Assembly (NCBI RefSeq): GCF_900446215.1
Contig: NZ_UAQZ01000012.1
Location: 186,001-250,000, forward strand
Source: Burkholderia cenocepacia
GTDB taxonomy: Bacteria; Pseudomonadota; Gammaproteobacteria; Burkholderiales; Burkholderiaceae
Direction of reading: 5' to 3'
DNA: 64,000 nucleotides
Positions 36,796-43,716 of this stretch are shown piece after piece. The position numbers were made by a program, and so were the translations under genes. The notes under the pieces were generated by a model. The model saw nothing but the letters and a program-made list of their open reading frames with translations, was not told the origin of the DNA and ran no database searches. Within the stretch, counting starts at the first letter, position 1, and every line of letters starts with the position of its first letter.

Positions 36796-37311
36796 TCAGT
36801 ACATCGCGCCTCCGGCGTTGCCCATCATGAACAGCAGTACGCCGAGCAGCGGCGTCGCGACGGCGAAACCGGCCGCCGCCAGCCAGTTCGTGCCGCCTTG
36901 CGCCTCGAGCAGCGCGAGAAACGATTCGCGGGACGTCGCGTTCGGGCGCAGTTTTTCGATCCTGCGTTCGACGTGCCGCTTGTAGAGGCCGTTCCCGTAC
37001 CAGCCGAGCGACACCGCGATCGCGATCGTGGCCGGGTCGAGCACGCTCGATTCGAAGTATCCCGGGAAGTACAGCAATTCGACCAGCGTGATGCCGAGCG
37101 TGACGGCGAGCACGGTGGCCGCCTGCCAGTACATGCATCGGTACGCCAACCAGACCGGGCCGAGAAAGCACGCGGCCCAGTTCCACGATTGCCGGCTTTT
37201 GCGCGAGTCGGCGATCGCCCATTTTCGTTCGAACCAGGCGGCGTTCTTGCCGACGTAAGCGGCGATTTCGTCATTGCTCGCAGGCGATGCAGCGGTCGAG
37301 ACCTCGGACAT
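36796..37311 (-). CDS. DUF2628-like membrane protein
   Basis: 171 residues. An acidic N-terminal part with YVGKNAAWFERKWA, then SWNWAACFLGPVWLAYR (the pattern shared by DUF2628 proteins) and about three hydrophobic helices (55-75, 78-105 and 145-165). Function unknown; inner-membrane location expected. It stands alone between convergent genes. Confidence 0.75.
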   Translation of the reverse strand: MSEVSTAASPASNDEIAAYVGKNAAWFERKWAIADSRKSRQSWNWAACFLGPVWLAYRCMYWQAATVLAVTLGITLVELLYFPGYFESSVLDPATIAIAVSLGWYGNGLYKRHVERRIEKLRPNATSRESFLALLEAQGGTNWLAAAGFAVATPLLGVLLFMMGNAGGAMY

Positions 37312-37619
37312 GATCGTGTGCTCTCAGTCGCGCGGAACGCGCGTCGTTGTTCTGATGCGGTGGAAATCGGGTGACGGGCGAAGTCGCCGCGTCGATGCGC
37401 AGACGATTCTACGCGCCGTGCAGCGGCCGTTGTGTGGCAGATCGGGATGTCGAAGAGAGCATACGATGCCGCGGTTCCGGCAACGCATCGGGGCTTCGCG
37501 CGTCGTTTCGGACCGGAAAAGAAAAACGCCACGCGAAGTTGCCGCGTGGCGTTTGTATGTTTGGCGAGCCGCGTTGCCTGTAGGCAAGTTGTGCTGCCGG
37601 ACCCCTTCATTTTGTTCGT

Positions 37620-37696
37620 TGGTAGGCTCGATTGGATTCGAACCAACGACCCCCACCATGTCAAGGTGGTGCTCTAACCAACTGAGCTACGAGCCT
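37620..37696 (-). tRNA. tRNA-Val (anticodon GAC)
   Basis: 77 bases read on the minus strand: acceptor stem AGGCTCG with CGAGCCT, D-arm AGCTCAGTTGGTTAGAGC, anticodon loop TTGACAT (GAC), T-arm with GGTTCGAATCC, and an encoded CCA end. An IS5-family element begins two bases upstream of its 5-prime end, cutting it off from its original promoter. Confidence 0.96.
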
Positions 37697-37698
37697 AA

Positions 37699-38612
37699 GA
37701 GACGGTTTCAAAAAGGCCCGGTGGGGCTGTTAACTTGCGCGGCGAGCTGTTAACCTCAGGCATCGGAACAACTGAGACCGAGGAGATGGCCAAGCCGATC
37801 ATTGACGACGAACTGTGGACATTGATCGAGCCGTTATTGCCGCCACCCAAGCCGCGGCGCGAGAAAAACCCAGGCCGCCTGCCTGTTTCGAATCGCGCCG
37901 CGCTGACCGGCATCCTGTTCGTTCTCAAGACCGGACTGCGCTGGCGCGACCTGCCCGCCGAGATGGGCTGCGGCTCGGGCGTGACTTGCTGGCGACGGCT
38001 ACGCGATTGGCAGGCTGCGGGCGTATGGGATCGCCTGCACGAATTGCTGCTTGCGAAGCTGCGAGCAGCAGACCAAATCGATTTCTCGCGAGCCGCAGTC
38101 GATTCCTCATCGATTCGCGCCGTTGGGGCGGGCCAAAAACTGGGCCAAACCCCACCGATCGCGCGCGACCAGGTTCTAAGCACCACATCGTCACCGACGC
38201 CAATGGCACGCCGCTCGCGGCGATCCTGACCGGCGCGAACGTTCACGATGTCACGCAGCTGCTGCCGCTGATCGATGCGATTCCGCCAATTCGTGGGTTG
38301 CGCGGCCACCCACTGCAGAGACCGCGCGTGGTCTACGCCGATCGCGGTTACGACTCTGAGCGGCATCGACGCGCGTTGCGCGATCGCGGTATCGAGCCGG
38401 TTATCGCCAAGCGCCGCACCGAACATGGCAGCGGCCTTGGAAAATATCGCTGGGTCGTTGAACGCACGCATGCCTGGCTGCATCACTTCCGTCGTCTCCG
38501 CATTCGTTTCGAGCGCCGTGCAGACATTCACGGCGCGTTCCTCAAACTCGGTTGCTGCCTGATCTGCTGGAATACCCTTCGGCGGGCCGACCAGTCTTTA
38601 TGAAACCGTCTC
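37699..38612 (+). mobile_element. IS5-family insertion sequence (IS427-like), 914 bp
   Basis: Imperfect terminal inverted repeats start GAGACGGTTTCA at the left (37699) and mirror it at the right end (TGAAACCGTCTC ending 38612). TAA is duplicated on both sides, as expected for TNA targets of this group. It holds one transposase gene in two overlapping frames. It sits in the 5-prime leader of tRNA-Val, between gene and promoter. Confidence 0.92.
37786..38603 (+). CDS. IS5-family transposase, two frames joined by -1 frameshift
   Basis: DDE transposase in two overlapping frames. The first frame (37786-38229, MAKPIIDDELWTLIEPLLPP) holds the DNA-binding part and the first acid residue (AAVDSSSIRA). 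The second frame, entered by a -1 shift around CCAAAAACTGG (about 38130-38145), reads GPKTGPNPTDRARPGSKHH, VYADRGYDSERHRRAL (second Asp) and KYRWVVERTHAWL (Glu). This layout, with an A-run at the shift point, is normal for IS427-group elements made by programmed frameshifting. The catalytic triad is complete, so the element may be active. Confidence 0.9.
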
Positions 38613-38625
38613 TAAGAAGCCGCGA

Positions 38626-38654
38626 ATTATAGAGAGGGTTTCGGGGGAGCACAA
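38626..38654 (-). promoter_or_regulatory. Original promoter of tRNA-Val, now separated by the IS
   Basis: Minus strand: TTGTGC (38654-38649), 17-base spacer, TATAAT (38631-38626). Transcription would start about 38619, a few bases before the insertion point and the tRNA 5-prime end in the uninterrupted sequence. The IS now puts 914 bp between this promoter and the tRNA. Confidence 0.85.
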
Positions 38655-38734
38655 GCCCTTCGTGAAAATTTTTTGAATCGACGTGTGCGGTGGGCTGACG
38701 ATCGATGTTGCCTCGCGAGGCCGCGAGCGTGAGC

Positions 38735-38788
38735 TTCACCTGTTCGCATCACAGCAAAACGCGTCGATGTGATGCGGTGTTATCCACA
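38735..38788 (-). repeat. Diverged inverted copy of the 55-bp repeat
   Basis: On the minus strand it begins TGTGGATAA and ends CTGTGATGCGAACAGGTGAA, the same order and spacing as the units at 40621-41101 (TGTGGATA, then CTGTG and GGTGA after the same interval). The middle is different. Orientation is opposite to the five right-hand copies. Confidence 0.6.
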
Positions 38789-39200
38789 TTGCCCTCTGGA
38801 TAACCGTCCGGGAAGTCTCTGGATTCACAGTGGAACGATTGAGGATATGTCGGCGAGTCTGTGAATCGACGAAAAGTTGTTCTGTGCTGCCGCGCGCTGT
38901 TCACGTCGCGCACCCAGGGTTATGCATTTCGCTTCGCGTTGAAAATTCAGTGCGTTACGGAGGTTATCCACTGTGGGGCACAGCGTTTGTTAACTATCAC
39001 TACGTATATATACGAACCCTGTTAGCACCTTTGGATAAGCACAGTCCGGCGACTGTGCTCCGCTCAGGACATGCACTGCGTGCAGCGGCTGGATGAACGA
39101 AGCGGAACGCTGTGAAGTGCTCGAGCGATACGTGAGCCGTCATGTCTGTAGAATCGCCAGCATCCAGGATGCAAAGGCTCGGCGAACGGGCTCACGGCAA

Positions 39201-39461
39201 ATGACCGATGCTTCATCGCCCCGTCTCCAGGCACTCGATATCGATACGATCGTACGCAGGATGCAGCAACATCCAGGCGACATCGTGTTCGAGCGACGCG
39301 TGTCGATACCGGAAGCCGAGGTCCTGTGTTGCCGCTACGAGGGCGAGCGATTCAACGTGAAGTTCGATCTCGACTACGGCATGTTTGTCGAGCGTGTTGG
39401 CATGCTGTCCGCCGAGGACGTCGCGAAGATCGTTGGATGGCTCACGAAGGAGGCAGGGTGA
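39201..39461 (+). CDS. Small protein, unknown; possible orphan immunity protein
   Basis: 86 residues from MTDASSPRLQALDIDTIV; the frame is open from an ATG at 39093, but a minus-10-like TAGAAT at 39149 suggests the later start. Soluble and acidic, with an alpha/beta pattern (IVFERRVSIPEAEVLCCRY, FNVKFDLDYGMFVERVG, AEDVAKIVGWLTKEA). I recognise no family. Size, acidity and place in a run of similar small genes resemble immunity genes of polymorphic toxin arrays. Lower GC than the surroundings, a sign of transfer. Confidence 0.5.
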   Translation: MTDASSPRLQALDIDTIVRRMQQHPGDIVFERRVSIPEAEVLCCRYEGERFNVKFDLDYGMFVERVGMLSAEDVAKIVGWLTKEAG

Positions 39462-39492
39462 TCACGGCAGACGATACGGGGCGAAGCGATCG

Positions 39493-39822
39493 ATGAAGGC
39501 ACCTGTCAATGAGATGCTGGTGACGGATATCGCAGGCCGCGTTGCGGTCGTCGTGACCGAGCTGACAGCTGCCGCCGATGTGCTGAAGCAGTTGGGCTTC
39601 GCTCGACAATCCGATCGCTGGGAACGCGCGATCGCAGATGACCATGACCGCCAGGCGCTCGTAGCCGCGCTCATCGATCTCGATGCGCTGTTCTCCGCAG
39701 GCCGTGACTGGAGCCCGCAGGCACTCGTCGAGTATTACCGGGAGATCGGTGTCGTTCGAAGTGGTTACCGTTCGGTTGCATGGCGCGGGCCGTCGCAATA
39801 CGTGGTCGAACGACATGACTGA
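39493..39822 (+). CDS. Small protein, unknown; possible orphan immunity protein
   Basis: 109 residues from MKAPVNEMLVTDIAGRVA, with GGGGCGAAG upstream. Mostly helical at first (ELTAAADVLKQLGFARQSDRWERAI, ALIDLDALFSAGRDWSPQALVEYY), ending SGYRSVAWRGPSQYVVERHD. No named family. It starts 31 bases after the previous small gene and ends 18 bases before the next, so the three probably form one transcript. Function as an immunity protein is only inferred from context. Confidence 0.5.
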   Translation: MKAPVNEMLVTDIAGRVAVVVTELTAAADVLKQLGFARQSDRWERAIADDHDRQALVAALIDLDALFSAGRDWSPQALVEYYREIGVVRSGYRSVAWRGPSQYVVERHD

Positions 39823-39840
39823 ATCACGCGAGGCAACGCG

Positions 39841-40086
39841 ATGACGTACACGGTCCCGATGGTGTCGCGCGGCGAAATCGTGCTGTCCGACGGAAACCGT
39901 ACCGTGCGGGTGCCTGGCGAGGCATTGTCGTCCGGCGTGGACAACGGTCCCGCATTCGTCGTCTATGTCGATTCGACGAAGTACGTCGAGCCCCAAGGCG
40001 ATGGCGAGACGATCGATAACGCCACGCGCGAGGCCGTGATCTCGGCGATCACCGACTATTTTTTTGTCGCGACGTACAACGGTTGA
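39841..40086 (+). CDS. Small protein, Imm74-like immunity protein candidate
   Basis: 81 residues, GAGG 7 bases before the ATG. The pattern RGEIVLSDGNRTVRVPGEAL, then FVVYVDSTKYVEPQGDGETI resembles small immunity proteins of the Imm74 type as I remember them (a strand with VxGE, then VYxDS and a Pro-containing loop). No toxin gene precedes it. The resemblance needs a profile search. Confidence 0.5.
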   Translation: MTYTVPMVSRGEIVLSDGNRTVRVPGEALSSGVDNGPAFVVYVDSTKYVEPQGDGETIDNATREAVISAITDYFFVATYNG

Positions 40087-40132
40087 TTTCGAATCCTGAG
40101 CCAGTCACGAAACCGAGGAAAGAGCAGAGTGA

Positions 40133-40285
40133 TGCGAGCGGCGCTTGCAAAGGGAGCAGGTAACGGGACCGATCATGTGCCGTCCGCACGGACCCGATAA
40201 CGGGATCACGATATCCGCGGGCATTGCCGCGCGCATCCGGCAGCGCGGGCAGTTTTCGCCCGGTGATATTCGCAGAACACGATGA
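40133..40285 (+). pseudogene. Decayed coding fragment before the fourth small gene
   Basis: Between 40087 and 40285 no full gene is open, yet two frames look coding. One reads AALAKGAGNGTDHVPSARTR and stops at 40200; another stays open to 40285, ends ISAGIAARIRQRGQFSPGDI plus RRTR, and its TGA overlaps the ATG of the next gene (ATGA). DHVPS-type strings occur in nuclease toxin tips of polymorphic toxins. It may be the frameshifted end of a toxin lying next to its immunity gene. Weak evidence. Confidence 0.25.
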
Positions 40286-40599
40286 GCACGTTGAATTTCG
40301 GCACGGTCGACCAGTGTTCGGTCACGCTCAACACAGCGACGCTGCTGGGCCTGAAGGCTACCTACGAAGACTTTGCGGCGACCGGGCAGGATCTGCATAA
40401 CTTCGAGATCTGCATCACGGATAAAAGGGCATCCACGGTGGACCCCGTGCCAGATGACGATGTCGTCACCATCACGTTCGTGGCAAAGCTGATTCCGGGT
40501 ATGCGCGGACTGGGCAATGCAAATCGGCTCGGGAAGTCGATCCACTACGTCATCGCGCCGGAAACCGGCGAGATTCTCGGGAGAGTCGGGACGAAGTGA
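40282..40599 (+). CDS. Small protein, NTF2-fold-like immunity protein candidate
   Basis: 105 residues. MSTLNFGTVDQCSVTLNTAT, then DDDVVTITFVAKLIPGMRGL and the ending SIHYVIAPETGEILGRVGT. The last part, with a strand, a GLG loop and YVIxPxTGEI, recalls NTF2-fold immunity proteins. It lies 195 bases after the previous small gene and is followed by the repeat array. No clear ribosome site (CGCAGAACACG). Family call is tentative. Confidence 0.5.
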   Translation: MSTLNFGTVDQCSVTLNTATLLGLKATYEDFAATGQDLHNFEICITDKRASTVDPVPDDDVVTITFVAKLIPGMRGLGNANRLGKSIHYVIAPETGEILGRVGTK

Positions 40600-40620
40600 C
40601 CCGACGCGCGAGCGGCGGTG

Positions 40621-40675
40621 TGTGGATAACCGGCGCACGATCCAGTTGAAACCCTGTGCATCCGAGCGGTGAGCG
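40621..40675 (+). repeat. 55-bp repeat unit 1
   Basis: TGTGGATAA, 18 bases, then GAAACCCTGTGCATCCGAGC and GGTGAGCG. Its first 9 bases are a perfect DnaA-box complement. Not inside any gene. Confidence 0.75.
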
Positions 40676-40785
40676 TCCCGGTTTCGATGGGCTCGTCGGC
40701 CTGAATGCATTGCCCGGCAAGGCTTTGCCGACCATGAAAGAGGGCAGCGAACGAATCGCCGGCGACGTCCGGATGTCGAATGCCG

Positions 40786-40841
40786 TGTGGATATCGTTGA
40801 CTCGAAGCCACTCGAAACCGGCTGCATTCAATGGGTGAGCG
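40786..40841 (+). repeat. 55-bp repeat unit 2
   Basis: TGTGGATAT, 19 bases, GAAACCGGCTGCATTCAATG and GGTGAGCG. Same order of parts as unit 1; about 165 bases from it. Confidence 0.7.
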
Positions 40842-40881
40842 TAGTCGAACCCGGCGAAGACGATCGGTCAATTACCCGGGT

Positions 40882-40936
40882 TGTGGATATCGATGCCCAA
40901 AACAACGAGAAACGCTGTGCATGTCAACGGTGAGCG
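40882..40936 (+). repeat. 55-bp repeat unit 3
   Basis: TGTGGATAT, 18 bases, GAAACGCTGTGCATGTCAAC and GGTGAGCG, 96 bases after unit 2. Confidence 0.75.
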
Positions 40937-40974
40937 AACCCATCGAAGTCAGCACGCAGCACCATCAGGAGAGG

Positions 40975-41028
40975 TGTGGATATCCCGTTCCGCGGCGACT
41001 CGAAACCCTGTGATTTTAAAGGTGAGGG
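40975..41028 (+). repeat. 55-bp repeat unit 4
   Basis: TGTGGATAT, 18 bases, GAAACCCTGTGATTTTAAA and GGTGAGGG, 93 bases after unit 3. Confidence 0.75.
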
Positions 41029-41045
41029 TGCCAGCGAGGTTTCGG

Positions 41046-41101
41046 TGTGAATAACAGTGCGAGCAAGTCAGTCGAAACGCTGTGCATTCGAGTGGTGAGC
41101 A
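41046..41101 (+). repeat. 55-bp repeat unit 5
   Basis: TGTGAATAA, 19 bases, GAAACGCTGTGCATTCGAGT and GGTGAGCA, 71 bases after unit 4. TTATTCACA on the other strand fits the DnaA-box pattern TTATNCACA. Confidence 0.75.
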
Positions 41102-41127
41102 CGCACCGGTGCAAGCCGGCCAAGCCG

Positions 41128-41166
41128 CGCCAAAAAAGGCGCTGGCGGCCATTACCGACCGCCAGC
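41128..41166 (-). terminator. Terminator candidate after the anti-sigma gene
   Basis: On the minus strand: CTGGCGG, short loop, CCGCCAG, then CGCC and TTTTTT, shortly after the anti-sigma stop. The T-run is not directly at the stem, so only moderate support. Confidence 0.45.
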
Positions 41167-41186
41167 CGGACGCGCATCCTGCCGCT

Positions 41187-41945
41187 TCAAGTCTGCTGAT
41201 CGAGCGCCTGCACGACCGCCTTTTCCCCGAGACTCCCGGCCGGCCCGACCACCGCATAGTTGAGCCCGTTCACGGATCCATACCGCGCCAGCAGCGCGCC
41301 ATCCACGCGTTGTCCAGCGGTTAGCAGCCGATGTTCCGATTCCGCGGGCCGGAGATAGAAGCTCAGCGTCCGCCCCGCGTCATCCTGATAGAGCACCATC
41401 GCGGCGGTGGCCCCGCTGTCCGTCGTGAACAACCGTCCACCGACTGGCCTGAACCCCGCCGCGCTCAAATCCGGCAGCTTCGCCGATGCGCCCACGCGCC
41501 GGGTGAGCCAGCCCTGCAAATCACCCGCACCGGTCGGCCGGTAATCGACCTTGGCCGTCCGATCGACCACCATCATCTGGTAAGCCTTGACCGCATCGCT
41601 CATCGGCGCGATGGGCGGCGGCGCGTTCCACCCGCGCGCCTGCCATCCGCCGAACGTCCCGAGCCCGACGCAGAACACGAACGAAGCCGCCATCGCGAAC
41701 CGCATCCGCGAGCGTTCGGCTCGCCGGCCGCGAATCGCCGCCGGATCGAGCGCGGGATTATCGGCCGGCATCCGCACGCTCTCCAGCGCGGCCCGCAACC
41801 GCTGCGCGTCCTGCTGCCATTGCTTCACCTGTTCCGCACGCGCCGGATGCAGCGCGAGATAGCGCTCGACCGCGGCACGCGCATCGTCGTCGAGCTGGCC
41901 GTCGACATAGGCCTGAAGGTCGTGTTCGTTCGGAGGCATGTTCAT
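41187..41945 (-). CDS. Membrane anti-sigma factor
   Basis: 252 residues. Starts with an anti-sigma zinc-finger-like helical region lacking the Cys/His set (MNMPPNEHDLQAYVDGQLDD, LALHPARAEQVKQWQQDAQR), one membrane helix (about 93-112, FAMAASFVFCVGLGTFGGW) and a periplasmic domain. Its ATG overlaps the sigma gene stop (ATGA), so the two are coupled. It should hold the ECF sigma factor inactive until an envelope or oxidative signal; the signal is not known. Confidence 0.88.
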   Translation of the reverse strand: MNMPPNEHDLQAYVDGQLDDDARAAVERYLALHPARAEQVKQWQQDAQRLRAALESVRMPADNPALDPAAIRGRRAERSRMRFAMAASFVFCVGLGTFGGWQARGWNAPPPIAPMSDAVKAYQMMVVDRTAKVDYRPTGAGDLQGWLTRRVGASAKLPDLSAAGFRPVGGRLFTTDSGATAAMVLYQDDAGRTLSFYLRPAESEHRLLTAGQRVDGALLARYGSVNGLNYAVVGPAGSLGEKAVVQALDQQT

Positions 41946-42463
41946 TTCTTCATCAGCCGCAAGGAAGGAGCAGGAAGTTCCCCGTCGCTGAGCTGGCGCA
42001 GCGCCTGGCGCGCGCGGGAGAGCCGCGACATCACCGTGCCGATCGGCACCTCGAGCAGGTCCGCGGCTTCCTGATAGGTGAAGCCCTCGACCGCGATGAG
42101 CAACAGCAGGCTGCGCTGCTCGTCCGAGAGCCGACCGAATGCTTCGAGCGTCGCGCGTGCCGCGAATTCGCGTTCGGCGGACGGCCAGTGCGCTTCGTCG
42201 TCGTCGCGGATGCGGCCGAGCAGCCAGCTGTAGCGCTTCGCGCTGCGTTTGCCGTCGAGAAATTGTCGGTACAGGATCGTGAAGAGCCAGCTGCGCAACG
42301 ACGCGTCGTCGCGACGGCTCGTCCAGCGCGACAGCGCGCGCTCGAGCGTCGACTGGACGAGATCGTCGGCCGCGTGGACGTCGCGCGCCAGCCAGAGCGC
42401 GAAGCGTCGCAGCCGGGGGATGAGTTCGCGCAATGCTTCGTCGTCGAGGGCGTTGGAGGGCAT
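41942..42463 (-). CDS. ECF RNA polymerase sigma factor
   Basis: 173 residues from MPSNALDDEALRELIPRLRR. Sigma-2 region (LARDVHAADDLVQSTLERAL, SLRSWLFTILYRQFLD) and sigma-4 region (LSDEQRSLLLLIAVEGFTYQ, VPIGTVMSRLSRARQALR). Followed by its anti-sigma, and divergent from a catalase-like gene with an identical promoter on each side, so it probably activates itself and that operon. An upstream extension of the frame runs through its promoter and is rejected. Confidence 0.93.
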   Translation of the reverse strand: MPSNALDDEALRELIPRLRRFALWLARDVHAADDLVQSTLERALSRWTSRRDDASLRSWLFTILYRQFLDGKRSAKRYSWLLGRIRDDDEAHWPSAEREFAARATLEAFGRLSDEQRSLLLLIAVEGFTYQEAADLLEVPIGTVMSRLSRARQALRQLSDGELPAPSLRLMKK

Positions 42464-42500
42464 GGCCGGGCCGGTTGCCGAAAGGGTCGTGGATGCCGCG

Positions 42501-42528
42501 TAGGACGCCGGCCGGCATCGATTATTCC
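42501..42528 (-). promoter_or_regulatory. ECF promoter of the sigma/anti-sigma operon
   Basis: Minus strand: GGAATAA (42528-42522), 14 bases, CGTCCTA (42507-42501). Identical boxes and spacing to the plus-strand promoter at 42555-42582. Confidence 0.82.
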
Positions 42529-42554
42529 CTCCAGCATACGAAAAAACTTTTCGT

Positions 42555-42582
42555 GGAATAAAGCGGCGCGGGCGGCGTCCTA
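42555..42582 (+). promoter_or_regulatory. ECF promoter of the catalase/cytochrome b561 operon
   Basis: GGAATAA (42555-42561), 14 bases, CGTCCTA (42576-42582), 39 bases before the catalase ATG. The twin on the other strand serves the sigma gene. Confidence 0.82.
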
Positions 42583-42621
42583 CGCGCGTTCGACAATGAT
42601 CTGACGATCGGGAGTGCATTG

Positions 42622-43716
42622 ATGAAGCAATCTTCCTCTTCTTCGCCGCAGCGCGAGCCCGGGCGCGGGTGGTGGCGCTGGGCCGTGATCGGCGGCGCGG
42701 TGGCCGGCGTGGCCGCGGCGTTCGGCTATGCCGGCGGGTGGCTCGCGCCGGCGCGTCTGACCCCGCACCGGCTCGTCGACGCGCTGCAGACCAACAGCGG
42801 CGTCCATCCCGGCTACCGGCGCAATCACGCGAAGGGCGTGTGCGTGACCGGCTACTTCGAAGGCAACGGCGCCGCGAGCGCGTATTCGGTCGCGCCGTTC
42901 TTCAAGGCGGTGCGCACGCCGGTGGTCGGGCGCTTCGCGTTGCCGGGCGGAAATCCGTACGCGCCGGACAGCAGCGTGCCGATCCGAAGCCTCGCATTGA
43001 AGCTCACCGCGCCGGACGGCGAGCAATGGCGGACCGGGATGAACGCGATGCCGGTGTTTCCGGTCGCGACGCCGCAGGCGTTCTACGAGCAGACGCTCGC
43101 GACCCGCCCCGATCCGAAGACGGGCAAGCCGGATCCGGCGAAGGTGAAGGCGTTCTTCGGCGCGCACCCGGAAGCGGGCGCGTTCCTGAAGTGGGTGAAG
43201 GGTGCGAAGCCGAGCGCGAGCTACGTCACCGAAAGCTATTACGGGCTGAACGCGTTCTATTTCGTCGACGCGGCCGGCAAGCGCCAGGCGGTGCGGTGGC
43301 GCGTCGTGCCGGAGCAGGCGGCCGGCGCCGGCGCCGGCGACGTCGCGACGGCCGCGGATCCGAACGTGCTGCAGCAGGACGTGACGCAGCGCATCGCGGC
43401 CGGTGCGCAGAAGTGGAAGCTGCTGGTCACGCTGGCGGAGCCCGGCGACCCGGTGGACGACGCGACGAAGGTCTGGCCCGCGCAGCGCACGACGATCGAC
43501 GCGGGCACGCTCGTGCTCGACCGCGTGGAGGCGCAGGACAGCGGCCCGTGCCGCGACGTGAATTACGACCCGACGGTGCTGCCGCAGGGGATCCAGGTGT
43601 CGGGCGATCCGCTGCTGGCCGCGCGCTCGGCCGCGTATGCGGATTCGTATCTGCGGCGCACGAGTGAAGAGGCCGGCGTGGCGGGCGCGGCGCGACTGAG
43701 TGGGGAGGGACGATGA
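42622..43716 (+). CDS. Exported catalase-family peroxidase (SrpA-like)
   Basis: Heme peroxidase of the small catalase-related family. 364 residues, with an N-terminal membrane anchor or signal helix (about 19-42). The catalase core shows YRRNHAKGVCVTGYFEGNG (distal His), FPVATPQAFYEQ, SYYGLNAFYFVD and the C-terminal ARSAAYADSYLRR with the likely heme-ligand Tyr. About 300 residues of core is short beside true catalases, as usual in this family. It runs into the cytochrome b561 gene (4-base overlap), which could supply electrons. Confidence 0.9.
   Translation: MKQSSSSSPQREPGRGWWRWAVIGGAVAGVAAAFGYAGGWLAPARLTPHRLVDALQTNSGVHPGYRRNHAKGVCVTGYFEGNGAASAYSVAPFFKAVRTPVVGRFALPGGNPYAPDSSVPIRSLALKLTAPDGEQWRTGMNAMPVFPVATPQAFYEQTLATRPDPKTGKPDPAKVKAFFGAHPEAGAFLKWVKGAKPSASYVTESYYGLNAFYFVDAAGKRQAVRWRVVPEQAAGAGAGDVATAADPNVLQQDVTQRIAAGAQKWKLLVTLAEPGDPVDDATKVWPAQRTTIDAGTLVLDRVEAQDSGPCRDVNYDPTVLPQGIQVSGDPLLAARSAAYADSYLRRTSEEAGVAGAARLSGEGR

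Larger units (their letters stand above)
38613..39200. other. Left part of the accessory region, without a clear gene
   Basis: 588 bases. It holds the tRNA-Val promoter, an inverted copy of the 55-bp repeat (38735-38788), several DnaA-box-like 9-mers and CGTATATATACG, a 12-bp palindrome near 39003. A reading frame at 38830-39096 lacks ribosome site and coding character. TAGAAT at 39149-39154 is a fair minus-10 for the small gene at 39201. Confidence 0.5.

Noticed and set aside
38140..38229. IS5 transposase as a pseudogene because of two frames
   Set aside because: Overlapping frames with a -1 shift at an A-run are normal for IS427-group elements, and the catalytic residues and ends are intact.
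38830..39096. 88-codon reading frame in the left part of the island
   Set aside because: No ribosome site, odd composition, and it crosses repeat-like and promoter-like DNA.
40656..41013. Two 60-codon reading frames across the repeats
   Set aside because: They only translate the repeat units (CGYxxxxxxETL-like pieces); no conserved start or ribosome site.
40621..41101. Repeat array as a CRISPR or a type III toxin-antitoxin RNA array
   Set aside because: The units are degenerate, the variable part lies inside each unit, steps are irregular (71-165 bases), and there are no cas or ToxN-like genes.
38613..41112. Chromosomal or plasmid origin of replication
   Set aside because: DnaA-like boxes are present but no replication initiator gene, no partition genes and no AT-rich unwinding region are seen.
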